Notes under the pieces: model-generated
What the model was told of the DNA's origin: nothing
What the model saw: only the letters and a program-made list of their open reading frames with translations
Database searches by the model: none
Part shown: piece after piece, positions 44,356-53,285 of the stretch
Numbering within the stretch: the stretch's first letter is position 1
Layout of the letters: each line of letters opens with the position of its first letter
Assembly: GCA_023401595.1 (NCBI GenBank)
Contig: JAEXDQ010000015.1
Location: 29,384 to 93,383 of the forward strand
Length of the DNA stretch: 64,000 nt
Origin: Spirochaetota bacterium
GTDB lineage: Bacteria; Spirochaetota; Spirochaetia; Sphaerochaetales; Sphaerochaetaceae
Direction: 5' to 3'
Position numbers and translations under genes: made by a program

Positions 44356-44751
44356 TCACTTTCCGGCTTCGCCTTCCATTGCCCCCGTATCGTCTACGGT
44401 TTCAAGAAGTTTTGCAAGTCCTGTGCGAAAATCGGCGAACGGCCCCGCCACCAGGCCCTTCGACGCCGCCTGGAAATCCCGGTACAGGCCGATGAACTGT
44501 CTGCCGAACGCGGTCAAGGTCGCGCCATCGTGACTCGCCCCGCCCTTTTTACGCACCAAGACGGGGACGCCGAGACTTTTCTCAAGATTCCTGACCATCC
44601 CGTACGCTTTGGAATAGGAGATGCCCAGCGAAGCCGCGCTCCCCCGCAAAGAGCCCTCCGTCTCGATTTTCTCCAAAAGCCAGAGGACGCCGATCCCCAT
44701 GAACTTGTCGCCTTCTTCATCGATCAGATAGAGTTTGACTTTTACTTCCAT
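44356..44751 (-). CDS. ModE-like winged-helix regulator
   Basis: The 131-residue protein matches the N-terminal DNA-binding domain of ModE: VKLYLIDEEGDKFMGIGVLWLLEKIETEGSLRGSAASLGISYSKAYGMVRNLEKSLGVPVLVRKKGG followed by LTAFGRQFIGLYRDFQ. The molybdate-binding (Mop) domains of full ModE are missing, so it senses something else or works with a partner. GGAGG precedes the ATG at 44751, which lies inside the end of the aminotransferase gene (10-base overlap). No mod transporter is adjacent. Confidence 0.83.
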   Translation of the reverse strand: MEVKVKLYLIDEEGDKFMGIGVLWLLEKIETEGSLRGSAASLGISYSKAYGMVRNLEKSLGVPVLVRKKGGASHDGATLTAFGRQFIGLYRDFQAASKGLVAGPFADFRTGLAKLLETVDDTGAMEGEAGK

Positions 44752-46037
44752 GCTTCCTCCGCCGCCTGATATATGGTATCCACGAGATCGTCGATATTGT
44801 CGCATTCAACGCTGCAATATGCAACTCGCAACGTTTTCCCGAGAATATTCACCGTTCCGACATGGTAGACGTCCAACAAGCGTCTGCGGAGGGCTTCCGC
44901 GTCTCCAGCGCACCGAAACGCCATGAAATAACCGGAATTGAACGGATACGGAGTCAGCAAGGAGGTGTCGGTATGTCGCGCCAAGGCGGAAATGAACTTC
45001 CGGTACCGTCGCTCCATCTCCTGTTTCGCATGAGTCTTGTCCGTCTGGTAGTCCCCCCCCCGCTCCATGGCGCGGAGCAGCATGGACTGCCCGGGCTTGT
45101 CGCAGCTGGAGACGGTACACCTGATGGCCCCCATGGTCTTCTTGAGCAACGCATCGTATTGGGCTTCTGAAAGTCCCTTGCCGCCGAACGTCAGGAATCC
45201 GATCCGAAAGCCCCAGACCATGTCCTCCTTGGTCGCTGCGTCGCATTTTATCGCAAGGATGTTCTCATGGGCACCGGCCAGACGGGAGAACAGGGACTCC
45301 CTGCATGTGTCGGTTTCATAGAACAGACCGAAATAGGCGTCGTCGGAAATGACGACCAGTTCCATGCCACCTTCGGCAAGTTCAATCAACGCATCGGCGA
45401 TAGCCAGCATCTCCGTTCTGGTCGGGGTATAGCCGGTAGGATTGTTGGGAAAATTGAGGAGCAACCGTCCCTTGCCGCCACAGGCTGCGAGCGTCGCCTT
45501 CATTCCGGCGACGTTGAAGCGCGACCGGTCGTCGAACAACGGGAAGGTCCTGACGTCAGCCTGACAAAGATCGGTGAAAATCAGGTCGTAGTTGTCCCAA
45601 TAGAGATCGGGGATCACCACCGGTTCCCCTTCGCCGATGAACATCTGGGCCGCGATGGATATGCCGTGGGTCAGTCCGGCGGTGACGATGGGCAGGGATA
45701 TCGGCGTACCGGCGAGCGTGGGGTTCTTGTCCAGCATCGCCTGGCTCCAGAGCTTCCGAAGCCGAGGATCACCGCCGGCGGGAGCATAGTTGAAGATATC
45801 GTTCGGTACGAAAGTATCGGAGACATACAGCCCGTAGATATCATGGAGGTGCATCGTCTGTCCGTTGCTCATGGCTACGCCGGCGGTGGCGTTGTGGCGG
45901 GTGGCCAGCTGGTTCGCCTCGGCGCATTGGGCGATGATTCCTTTGGGAAAATACATTCGCCGCCCGAACGGAGAGAGCATATCTCCGGCGACGGTCCCCT
46001 CCAATGTCCGGTTCAGTTCAACGGCAAGTCCGTTCAT
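44742..46037 (-). CDS. Class I/II PLP-dependent aminotransferase
   Basis: The 431-residue protein has the fold-type I layout: NYAPAGGDPRLRKLW near residue 90, LNFPNNPTGYTPTRTEM, VVISDDAYFGLFYE, and IKCDAATKEDMVWGFRIGFLTFG with the PLP-binding lysine. It resembles a group of aspartate/alanine-type aminotransferases that is longer than AspC. GGAGG lies nine bases before ATG 46037; three earlier in-frame ATGs are too near or have no site. It is co-transcribed with the ModE-like regulator. The amino-acid substrate is unclear. Confidence 0.85.
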   Translation of the reverse strand: MNGLAVELNRTLEGTVAGDMLSPFGRRMYFPKGIIAQCAEANQLATRHNATAGVAMSNGQTMHLHDIYGLYVSDTFVPNDIFNYAPAGGDPRLRKLWSQAMLDKNPTLAGTPISLPIVTAGLTHGISIAAQMFIGEGEPVVIPDLYWDNYDLIFTDLCQADVRTFPLFDDRSRFNVAGMKATLAACGGKGRLLLNFPNNPTGYTPTRTEMLAIADALIELAEGGMELVVISDDAYFGLFYETDTCRESLFSRLAGAHENILAIKCDAATKEDMVWGFRIGFLTFGGKGLSEAQYDALLKKTMGAIRCTVSSCDKPGQSMLLRAMERGGDYQTDKTHAKQEMERRYRKFISALARHTDTSLLTPYPFNSGYFMAFRCAGDAEALRRRLLDVYHVGTVNILGKTLRVAYCSVECDNIDDLVDTIYQAAEEAWK

Positions 46038-46109
46038 ATCCATCATCCTCCTACGCACAGTCTTCAATGCAAACTCCAAGTCCAAGCGACACCCCGAGGT
46101 ATTGCTAGG

Positions 46110-46171
46110 GGTAGCCCTACGGTAGCCCAGCGATAGCCCAACCCAACCCTACGACAACCCAACCCTGCGGC
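46110..46171. repeat. Short tandem repeats upstream of the aminotransferase
   Basis: An 11-base unit is present three times (GGTAGCCCTAC, GGTAGCCCAGC, GATAGCCCAAC; 46110-46142). It is followed by two copies of a 16-base unit beginning AACCCAACCCT (46140-46155 and 46156-46171). The stretch has no coding potential and looks like slippage-prone low-complexity DNA. Confidence 0.7.
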
Positions 46172-46412
46172 CAAAACAACCATACGATAGTCAAAAGCCG
46201 ACCGCTTGAGGGCTTACGCCTAAACCGACCCGAGCCCACAGCTGAACCTGCGGATACTTCGGCGGTGACCACGGCGGGCAACCATATGACGGCTTGCAGC
46301 TGAATCTGCGGAACCAATGGACAACCGCGCGATGGCGGCAACACAGGAACACGCCCATCCTACAAAATCCATCTCGGAGCTACCGGCCGACACTCTCTGT
46401 ATACACCGTTGA
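46172..46412. other. Eroded spacer with short direct repeats
   Basis: No convincing gene. CAGCTGAAYCTGCGGA occurs at 46239-46254 and 46297-46312. The stretch ends at the remains of a BrnA-like antitoxin, so it may be the relict of a toxin-antitoxin or mobile segment. No BrnT-like toxin sequence was found in any frame. Confidence 0.4.
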
Positions 46413-46673
46413 CGCGAAAAAGTCACCGGAACAAGAAAGTTTTCTATCAGGCAACCGGATGAACGGCAAGAAACCGAGAAATTCAGAAAAGAACTATACA
46501 AAAGTCGCAAACAAGCCGTAAGTATCCGACTGGACAAGGATATCATCCATTGGCTCAAGTCGGAAGGTCACGGCTATCAAACCAGAATCAATCAGATACT
46601 CCGCAAAGAGATGGAAAGGACGCATTCTCTGGATAAACAAGGGAATGTACCAACAAGAAAACGACTCTTATGA
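46413..46673 (+). pseudogene. BrnA/ribbon-helix-helix antitoxin-like relict
   Basis: The open frame of 86 codons has no ATG, GTG or TTG start but contains VSIRLDKDIIHWLKSEGHGYQTRINQILRKEM, which closely matches the C-terminal RHH module of BrnA-type antitoxins (xIRLDxDVLEWFKxxGxGYQTRINxxLR). An ATG at 46459 in the next frame (MNGKKPRNSEKN) reaches a stop just before this motif, suggesting a frameshift. The 25-residue tail and lack of an adjacent toxin gene also point to decay. It is convergent with ligA, nine bases away. Confidence 0.6.
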
Positions 46674-46681
46674 TTGATAAG

Positions 46682-48985
46682 CTACTCGTCCAAAGCTCCG
46701 AACAGGTCCAACGTATCCGTATCACCGACGGTCTTACTCATTTTTCCATGAGCTTGCCGTACAGTAACAGCAACTTTGGCGAACGCTTCAGAACTGGTAT
46801 CGACAAGTTCCGGCTCAACCGCAACGGACTCCCCGCCGTCCACATCGTTTTCATCGTCCGCATCGGTCGGAGCGTTGGTTGAAGCGTCAGTCGGAGCATC
46901 AGTCGGAACGGCGGCAGAAGCATCGGCGAGCATGGCAAGGAAGCCCTTCTCGTTCACTACCTCGACGCCAAGCTTTTCCGCCTGCGCCAGCTTACTGCCC
47001 GCGCCCGCTCCGGCGAGCAGATGGGTGGTCTTGCCGGTCACGGAACTGACGGTGCGCCCCCCGCGCTTCTCCACCTCGTCCATCGCGAGCGACCGCGGAG
47101 TGAAATGCTCGAAAGAACCGGTCACGCACCACACCTGACCGGTGAAAATCTGGGGCAAGGAATTTTTTTGTGGGGGTTCTTCCTCAAAACAAAGGCCCAA
47201 TTCCCGCAACCTTGCTATACGAGTGCGCATCTGAGGGTCGTTCAGGCCATCGATCAAGAGCTGCGCAGTCTTTTCCCCAATCTGCTTGATACTGACCAGA
47301 CGCTCTATATCGTTCCGATCGGCGATATCCAGCAGCATATCGATGGTCCGTATCCCGTCGGACACAAGTAGGTCGACCGCCTTCTTTCCGAATTCGGCGA
47401 TTCCCAACGAGACCAACACATTACGGAACGGCTTCTCCTTGCTTTTCGCTACCCCATCGACGATCAACGAAATCTTCTTCTCCCCGAAACCGGGCTCGTC
47501 GTCAAGGACTTCGCGATAGTCGATCGTATAGATGTCGGGCACATCGGCAAGCAAGCCCTTCTTAATCAGCGCCGCCGCAGTCTCAGGGCCGAAATTCTCA
47601 ATATCCATCTGCCCTTTGCCGATAAAGAAATAGACCCGTCCCGCGATCTGGTCGGGACAGCTGTAGTTCGGACAGAAGGTATGGGCCCCCCGCTTGACCA
47701 GTACTGAACCGCATGTTGGACAATGCTCGGGCATCTTCCACGTGGCGTTACCCTTCTCGTTCTTCTCCACCACCCGCTCGACGGCGGGAATGACATCGCC
47801 CCGCTTGGAAATGGACACGATATCGCCGATGGCGAGTTCCAGCATGTCCACGTAGTCCTGGTTGTGCAGGGTTACGTTCGAGACCGTCGAACCGCCCACG
47901 AACACGGGTTTCACACGGGCGAGCGGAGTAACCCTGCCGGTGCGACCGATCTGGACCTCTATGTTCTCGACGATGGTCTGCGCCTCAGGGGCCTCGAACT
48001 TGTAGGCGATCGCCCATCTGGGATGGTGTTCCGTGTAGCCGAACGCCTCGCGGACGGCGATCTCGTTCACCTTCGTGACCAATCCGTCGATTTCATACGG
48101 AAGGTCCCTGCGCGCCTCCGTCCTACGTGCGATGTAACCGGGGATATCGTCAAAAGAGCCGGCGGCTCCTTTGAGCCCAGCCCGCTCAAGCCTATCGCGG
48201 GCTTCATCGGCCGTCTTGCAGAACAGACCGAGGGTCGGGTTTACCCTGAAACCGTATCGTTTCAGCGCGGATAGAATCTGCACATGGTCGGCGAACGGCT
48301 CAACGCCGTCGGCCCAGAAGCCTTCATAGACGAAAATCTGCAACGGAACACGCGCCGTCTCGCTGCTCTTGATTCTTCTCACCGTCCCGGCGGCGAGGTT
48401 GCGCGGGTTTGCATAAGGAGTCTCCAGCTCTTTGTTGATTGCTTCAAAATCGGCTTTCGGAAGATATACCTCGCCCCGGACGGCGATATCTATCGGTTCG
48501 GTCAACCGAAGAGGGACGGAAGTGATCGTCTTGATATTCGCGGTTACGTCATTGCCGACAAAACCGTTTCCACGGGTAACGGCCCGTACCAAAAGGCCTT
48601 TCTCATAATAAAGAACCATCGACACCCCGTCGATTTTTTCTTCGACCACGAACGACAGCTCCCTCTCCCCCTTGTTCTCGCTCTTGACGATCCATCCCAG
48701 CACGGCGTCGGCGCTGTAGGCCTTGTCGAGACTCAGGACGGGAATGGTGTGCCGGACCTCGGGAAAGTCGCTGGTCAGATCGCTGCCGACCCGTAAGGTC
48801 GGGGAATCGGGAAGCTTCAGTTCAGGATGTTCCGTCTCCAATTCCACAAGGCGATCGAACAGACGGTCGTATTCCAAGTCACTGACCAACGGGTGGTTAT
48901 CGACATAATAGGCATGCTGATAGGCGCGAAGCTGCTCGGAAAGCGTCGCCACTTCCTGAGCCGGAGAGGTTTCGGTGGTACTCAT
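46682..48985 (-). CDS. ligA: NAD-dependent DNA ligase with extended C-terminal tail
   Basis: The 767-residue protein is LigA. VEEKIDGVSM (K117) is the adenylation site, YVDNHPLVSDLEYD the NMN-binding Ia domain, CPTCGSVLVKRGAHTFCPNYSCPDQ the four-cysteine zinc finger, then helix-hairpin-helix repeats and a BRCT domain (GQVWCVTGSFEHFTPRSLAMDEVEKRGG). About 80 residues follow the BRCT, including a PTDA-repeat acidic stretch, not found in typical LigA. The start MSTTETSP at 48985 has only a weak ribosome site and lies about seven bases past a possible -10. Confidence 0.95.
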   Translation of the reverse strand: MSTTETSPAQEVATLSEQLRAYQHAYYVDNHPLVSDLEYDRLFDRLVELETEHPELKLPDSPTLRVGSDLTSDFPEVRHTIPVLSLDKAYSADAVLGWIVKSENKGERELSFVVEEKIDGVSMVLYYEKGLLVRAVTRGNGFVGNDVTANIKTITSVPLRLTEPIDIAVRGEVYLPKADFEAINKELETPYANPRNLAAGTVRRIKSSETARVPLQIFVYEGFWADGVEPFADHVQILSALKRYGFRVNPTLGLFCKTADEARDRLERAGLKGAAGSFDDIPGYIARRTEARRDLPYEIDGLVTKVNEIAVREAFGYTEHHPRWAIAYKFEAPEAQTIVENIEVQIGRTGRVTPLARVKPVFVGGSTVSNVTLHNQDYVDMLELAIGDIVSISKRGDVIPAVERVVEKNEKGNATWKMPEHCPTCGSVLVKRGAHTFCPNYSCPDQIAGRVYFFIGKGQMDIENFGPETAAALIKKGLLADVPDIYTIDYREVLDDEPGFGEKKISLIVDGVAKSKEKPFRNVLVSLGIAEFGKKAVDLLVSDGIRTIDMLLDIADRNDIERLVSIKQIGEKTAQLLIDGLNDPQMRTRIARLRELGLCFEEEPPQKNSLPQIFTGQVWCVTGSFEHFTPRSLAMDEVEKRGGRTVSSVTGKTTHLLAGAGAGSKLAQAEKLGVEVVNEKGFLAMLADASAAVPTDAPTDASTNAPTDADDENDVDGGESVAVEPELVDTSSEAFAKVAVTVRQAHGKMSKTVGDTDTLDLFGALDE

Positions 48986-48991
48986 GACCCT

Positions 48992-49020
48992 ATCGTACCG
49001 ATAAAAAGGAGAAGGTTCAA
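48992..49020 (-). promoter_or_regulatory. Possible ligA promoter
   Basis: On the minus strand TTGAAC (49015-49020), 17 bases, then TACGAT (48992-48997). The expected start of transcription would fall on or next to the ligA ATG, implying a leaderless mRNA if the promoter is real. Confidence 0.4.
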
Positions 49021-49469
49021 GAAAATCCGAACGATGAAATGGAGCTAGGCGGATGTGCTTGGAGAGGTTGTGACCTCCTTGTCCATGGCTTACACACAAC
49101 CGATGCGAGCAGGCTTTTTCCAATTCACAGGTTTGCATATGTTCTTGAAACGTCCGATCACCATGCCTCCGACCCTATCAAAAGCCCGCTGACTGACTTC
49201 CGTATCGGTCATGCGGTTCATACCTCCGTCAAATCGTGCGCGGAAAGCCCATCCTCTTCCGCATGACTTATAGACGGTACGTTTTTCACGAGGGGACAGA
49301 CGCATCGGTGCAAGAACGGGGACGGAATTTTGAAAAAGACCAAGAAGAAACCACCGGGAAACATAGGAACGGGCTTGGAGATGGGCGAAACCAACGCATT
49401 CAACCAATTGCCGATTGCTCCCTAACATGGTATTCTTTGCATCGGGACCGACTTGGAGAACTACACGAG
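49021..49469. other. Spacer between ligA and the xanthine-dehydrogenase-like genes
   Basis: Open frames occur on both strands (for example 49090-49428 on the minus strand, and an in-frame upstream extension of the next gene from 49236), but none resembles a known protein or has a good ribosome site. It is left unassigned. Confidence 0.4.
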
Positions 49470-51656
49470 ATGGCAGAGAAAAAATCGACGGCGATCAACA
49501 AATTGAATATCCTCCACGGCATCATCCTCCGGTCGACGGTCGACGAAGGACAAATCGTGGACATCCAGCTACCAGAACTGGACAACCATTTTCTCATCAT
49601 CGCGGCCAGGGACATTCCCGGCAACAACAGAGTCCAGATACTGGACACGCAGATGCCGTTGCTGACCTCTTCCCAGATTTCGTACAAGGGACAGCCGATC
49701 CTCGCCCTTTTCGGCCATGATTTCGAATCGGTGGAGCTCAAGGCCCGCGAGATACAGATATCCTACAAGCTTCCACCATCAGTGGAACCGACCACGATAC
49801 CTTCCGTCGTACAAAGACCAGAGGAGACCGCGGGCGAAGAGCCGAAAAAAAACGACGGCAAGGTGGCCACAGAGCCTCGTCCCGAAGAGCCGCCAGTACC
49901 GAAACAGGAGCAAAGCCAGACACAACCGCCGGCGAACCAGGCCGTATCGGGCGGACAGCCTCATCAAATGGACATGAAGGAAAGAACGCGACCCGCCGTA
50001 GACAAACGGAAAGTCGCGTTGAGCGTTCCGCCGAAAACCTATGGATGGGGAGATGTGGACGCCATATTTCTCCAGGAAGGCGTCAAGATCGTACAATGCT
50101 CCTATACCTTCCGCTCTACAAGCAGCAACGCCACCTCGATCACCAGGGCGTGCGCGGCGAAGGTTGACGACCTGCTCCATATCGACGTCCCGACACAATG
50201 GCCGTTCCATGTCCGCGACACGATCAGCGAAGCGACATCGATCCCGAAAAAGAAAATCGTAATCCATCAACAGCAATACTACGCCCCGTATGATGAAAAA
50301 TTGCTAGAACCGTCCATACTGGCGGCTTTGGCGGCCATAGCCGCGAACAATACGGGATACTCAGTGGAAATCCAAAGCCAGCAATCGACGTTCTCACCGG
50401 AGATGCAGATCCAGCGGAAAAGCGCGATGGACAAAAACGGGAAACCATTGGCCGAGCAGATCGACGTAACGGTGGACCAAGGGGCCTACCCGCTGTTCAG
50501 TTCAGAGCTGATGAACCAGCTGATCGCCGGACTCGTCCCGCTGTACCCGTTGCAGGCCATGCAGATACACATCACCGTCATGTCCAGCCCTACCGTTCCC
50601 GCCCATTTCTTCGGGGACCTTGGATACTCCAAGGCCACCGCAAGCACGGAGGCCCATTATTCGACCCTCGCCAGGGAAGCCGGGATGAACCCCGCGGATT
50701 GGAGATTCAAATATCTCGGCGAGTATCCTCAGCGGACGGCCCAGATAGCCAGCGTGCGGTTCCCGCGATTGAAAGAGATGCTGACCGCCTTGTGCGAACA
50801 GAGCGACTATCAACGCAAGCACGCGACGTATGAAATACAGCGGAGCCAGAAGCTCAGGATATCGACGTTCCTCAATTATTCCCGTGGAATCGGTATCGCC
50901 TGCGGCGCGGGCATCAGCGGCTTCAGCGGGTCGTTCAGGCAGGAGAACCAGTTCTCCGTCCAGGTAACCCTGAACGCCAACGACAAAACGACCTTGAACA
51001 CATCCTTCCCGACGAAATCATCCAGCGCCAGCATCTGGAAAGCCATCGTCGCACGGGAACTGGATGTAGATGACGATGACATCGAATTTATCGAAGAGCC
51101 CGCCGAACTAGTGGACAGCGGCCCTGTAGTGCTATCCCGAAACATCGGGAGACTGCCGCTGCTCTTTGAGAAGGCTTGCGATACAATCAAGGCCCAACGG
51201 TTCATAGAGCCGTTGCCGATCGTCGCGACCATCAGTTCAAAAGGCCCGGGGGCTTCCGGCTCCCAGTTCTACAGCGACAGTTGGGCGGCCATGATCCTGG
51301 AGCTTGAAATCGATACGATCTCCTTGCAGCCTATCATCCGGCATGTATGGGCGTCGTTCGATTTCGGATACGTCCACGACGAACATGCGCTACGGTCAAA
51401 GGTACATAACATCATCGTCAGGACCTTGGTGGAAAACGGCGCACAGCTGAGCAAAAAGAAAAACAACGAATTCGCGATGGACATAGAGATATCGACCCAA
51501 AGCAAAGGGGAACCGATCTCAATCAGTTCAGTCCTGCACGGACTGGTGATCGCCGCCTTGGGGGACGCCATGACACAGGCGCTGGACACGGAAATCCCGT
51601 ACATGCCGGTTCTGGCGGAAGACGTCCTGAACGGAATCAAAGGAGGGGAAGCATGA
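49470..51656 (+). CDS. Divergent xanthine-dehydrogenase-like molybdopterin subunit
   Basis: The 728-residue protein follows the XdhA/aldehyde oxidase plan: an N-terminal hammerhead-like domain (HGIILRSTVDEGQIVDIQLPEL...FLIIAARDIPG), a proline/glutamine-rich linker (residues 101-170), and a large cofactor-binding part. LRISTFLNYSRGIGIACGAGISGFSGSF corresponds to the RGxGxA..YGxGF site, and SKGEPISISSVLHGLVIAALGDA near residue 680 keeps the catalytic glutamate of GEPP. However, the loop that is normally GGGFGGK is replaced by QQQYYAPYDEK (267-277). The stop overlaps the next gene (ATGA). Substrate unknown. Confidence 0.75.
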   Translation: MAEKKSTAINKLNILHGIILRSTVDEGQIVDIQLPELDNHFLIIAARDIPGNNRVQILDTQMPLLTSSQISYKGQPILALFGHDFESVELKAREIQISYKLPPSVEPTTIPSVVQRPEETAGEEPKKNDGKVATEPRPEEPPVPKQEQSQTQPPANQAVSGGQPHQMDMKERTRPAVDKRKVALSVPPKTYGWGDVDAIFLQEGVKIVQCSYTFRSTSSNATSITRACAAKVDDLLHIDVPTQWPFHVRDTISEATSIPKKKIVIHQQQYYAPYDEKLLEPSILAALAAIAANNTGYSVEIQSQQSTFSPEMQIQRKSAMDKNGKPLAEQIDVTVDQGAYPLFSSELMNQLIAGLVPLYPLQAMQIHITVMSSPTVPAHFFGDLGYSKATASTEAHYSTLAREAGMNPADWRFKYLGEYPQRTAQIASVRFPRLKEMLTALCEQSDYQRKHATYEIQRSQKLRISTFLNYSRGIGIACGAGISGFSGSFRQENQFSVQVTLNANDKTTLNTSFPTKSSSASIWKAIVARELDVDDDDIEFIEEPAELVDSGPVVLSRNIGRLPLLFEKACDTIKAQRFIEPLPIVATISSKGPGASGSQFYSDSWAAMILELEIDTISLQPIIRHVWASFDFGYVHDEHALRSKVHNIIVRTLVENGAQLSKKKNNEFAMDIEISTQSKGEPISISSVLHGLVIAALGDAMTQALDTEIPYMPVLAEDVLNGIKGGEA

Positions 51657-52198
51657 AAATCGAATGCACGATAGACGGCAAGCATCTGTCGCTGTCGGTA
51701 AACTCGAACAAACCCCTCTCCCTGATATTGATGGAGGAAGTCGGCAACCAGTCCCTGAACAGCAGATGCAGAGGCGACAACTGCGGCAACTGCATAGTCC
51801 TGCTCAACGGGGAGGCGGTCCTCGCCTGCATGATCCCGGCCTTCAGGCTACGGGGCATGGAGGTCAAGACCTTCGACAGCTTCCAGAAGACAAGGGCCTG
51901 CCATGATATCGAACGCGCATACATGGCGACAGGCAGCAAGCCCTGTCCGAACTGCTATGCCGCGAAGACGCTGATCATTGAATCGATCCTCCAAGGCATG
52001 GAGCAGCCTTCGGAAGAACAGCCGTTCCCGATGCCGTCGAGAGGACGGATTCCCAGCGCGACGGAAGAGCTTGATCCGGAGAAGGTCATCCAGGAGCTGG
52101 AACTCAATACATGCCGCTGCATGGACTCCGCGGAATTATTGCAGATCGTCAACATCGCGGCGGGATATAGGAGGCGTAGGCGTGTACGAAGGAATTAG
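51653..52198 (+). CDS. [2Fe-2S] subunit of the xanthine-dehydrogenase-like complex
   Basis: The 181-residue protein has a plant-type ferredoxin domain (CRGDNCGNCIVLLNGEAVLAC) and a second, helical cluster domain with CPNC and NTCRCMDSAELLQIV. This is the XdhC/CoxS pattern for two [2Fe-2S] clusters that pass electrons from the molybdenum site to FAD. An insertion of about 25 residues (PFPMPSRGRIPSATEELDPE) separates the two halves of the second domain, and a run of arginines ends the protein. It overlaps both neighbours, so the trio is translationally coupled. Confidence 0.85.
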   Translation: MKIECTIDGKHLSLSVNSNKPLSLILMEEVGNQSLNSRCRGDNCGNCIVLLNGEAVLACMIPAFRLRGMEVKTFDSFQKTRACHDIERAYMATGSKPCPNCYAAKTLIIESILQGMEQPSEEQPFPMPSRGRIPSATEELDPEKVIQELELNTCRCMDSAELLQIVNIAAGYRRRRRVRRN

Positions 52199-53066
52199 AT
52201 CCCCGGCCATCCATACCCCGCGGTCAGTCAGCGAGTTCATCTCGGCGGCGGCGCATTATCCCAACGCGGTCATATGGGCGGGCGGTACCTATATCATGGG
52301 CCGGCCGAACTACTATCCGTCGGAAGACAATACCGACATCATCTATCTGGGGGAGATCGCGGAGCTCAAGAAGATCACCCGCAACGACCGATTCATCGAA
52401 ATCGGTTCGATGGTCACCGCCAGCCAGTTGCTCAACGCGGGAAAGCTCGTACTGTCGGACGTCCTGCTGGATACGCTCAGCTCCCTCGCATCCAGAATCG
52501 TGCGCAGGCAGGTCACTATCGGCGGTTCGCTCTGCACTCCGGACATCAGGTTGTCCTTGCCGGGGTCCCTGGCGGTACTCGACGCAATAGTCGAAGTCAA
52601 GCAGATACAGGGGAACAAGACCACGAACCGCTGGATACCGATATCGCGGCTCTATGACAAGGACGGGCAGTTGCTATTGAACGGAACCAACCTGATCACA
52701 AAGATCAGGATCGGCCTGGAGTCAGGAAACTTCCAAAGGTTCAGGGTCATAGACAGTCCGGTCCTCAATCCACAGCAGTGCGTCATCTTCGCTTTCCAAT
52801 GCACAAGGGGTCAAAGCGCCGTCTCCAAGGCCCATTTCTGCTTTACCTTTCCCACCGCGGGATTCCATATCAGCCGGGAGCTTGAGACCCAGCTCTCCGG
52901 GCAACCGCTTCCGATGCCGCCGCAGCGAATCAACAGGCTGTCCTTCGCGCTGACGTCTGAAATCCACAAGCTGCATCCATTGGTGACCGACCTGCAGCTG
53001 GAACGTAGCCGAAGGATGTTCGAGGCGGTTTTCCACGACCTCAACACCGAGGTGCTGGAGGAGTAG
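52182..53066 (+). CDS. FAD-binding subunit of the xanthine-dehydrogenase-like complex
   Basis: The 294-residue protein matches CoxM/XdhB FAD subunits: VIWAGGTYIMGRPN near the start (usual AGGTDL) and RRQVTIGGSLCTPDIRLSLPGSLAVLDAIVEV in the middle (usual TIGGNLC..P..D..P.L..L.A). AGGAGG (52169-52174) lies seven bases before a GTG start at 52182, which overlaps the previous gene by 17 bases. A C-terminal helical domain follows. It would pass electrons to an external acceptor. Confidence 0.82.
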   Translation: MYEGIRSPAIHTPRSVSEFISAAAHYPNAVIWAGGTYIMGRPNYYPSEDNTDIIYLGEIAELKKITRNDRFIEIGSMVTASQLLNAGKLVLSDVLLDTLSSLASRIVRRQVTIGGSLCTPDIRLSLPGSLAVLDAIVEVKQIQGNKTTNRWIPISRLYDKDGQLLLNGTNLITKIRIGLESGNFQRFRVIDSPVLNPQQCVIFAFQCTRGQSAVSKAHFCFTFPTAGFHISRELETQLSGQPLPMPPQRINRLSFALTSEIHKLHPLVTDLQLERSRRMFEAVFHDLNTEVLEE

Positions 53067-53172
53067 GACCAACCGGAAACCACGTCAGCAAGCAGGGGAA
53101 CCAGAGTCCCATCGCTTCCTTGGATATACAATCCATTGACCAATCGGCCGCTCCGCTGGACTGTTGTCCAGA

Positions 53173-53202
53173 TGGACTACCCCCGACGCGCCGTGATATG
53201 AT
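53173..53202 (+). promoter_or_regulatory. Possible dnaE promoter
   Basis: TGGACT (53173-53178), 18 bases, then TATGAT (53197-53202), about 85 bases before dnaE. A small GGAC-TGTT-GTCC hairpin lies just upstream. Confidence 0.4.
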
Positions 53203-53285
53203 ACAATACCTCAGAGGTCGTCCTTCCGGCCACGGGCGCACAGGGCCCGGTTTCGGAGGGTACGGCCACTAGGAGTGAGCGCGTA

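Noticed and set aside
49236..49469. An N-terminal extension of the molybdopterin subunit
   Set aside because: The extra 78 residues match nothing and have no ribosome site; MAEKKSTAINKLNILHG starts the conserved part.
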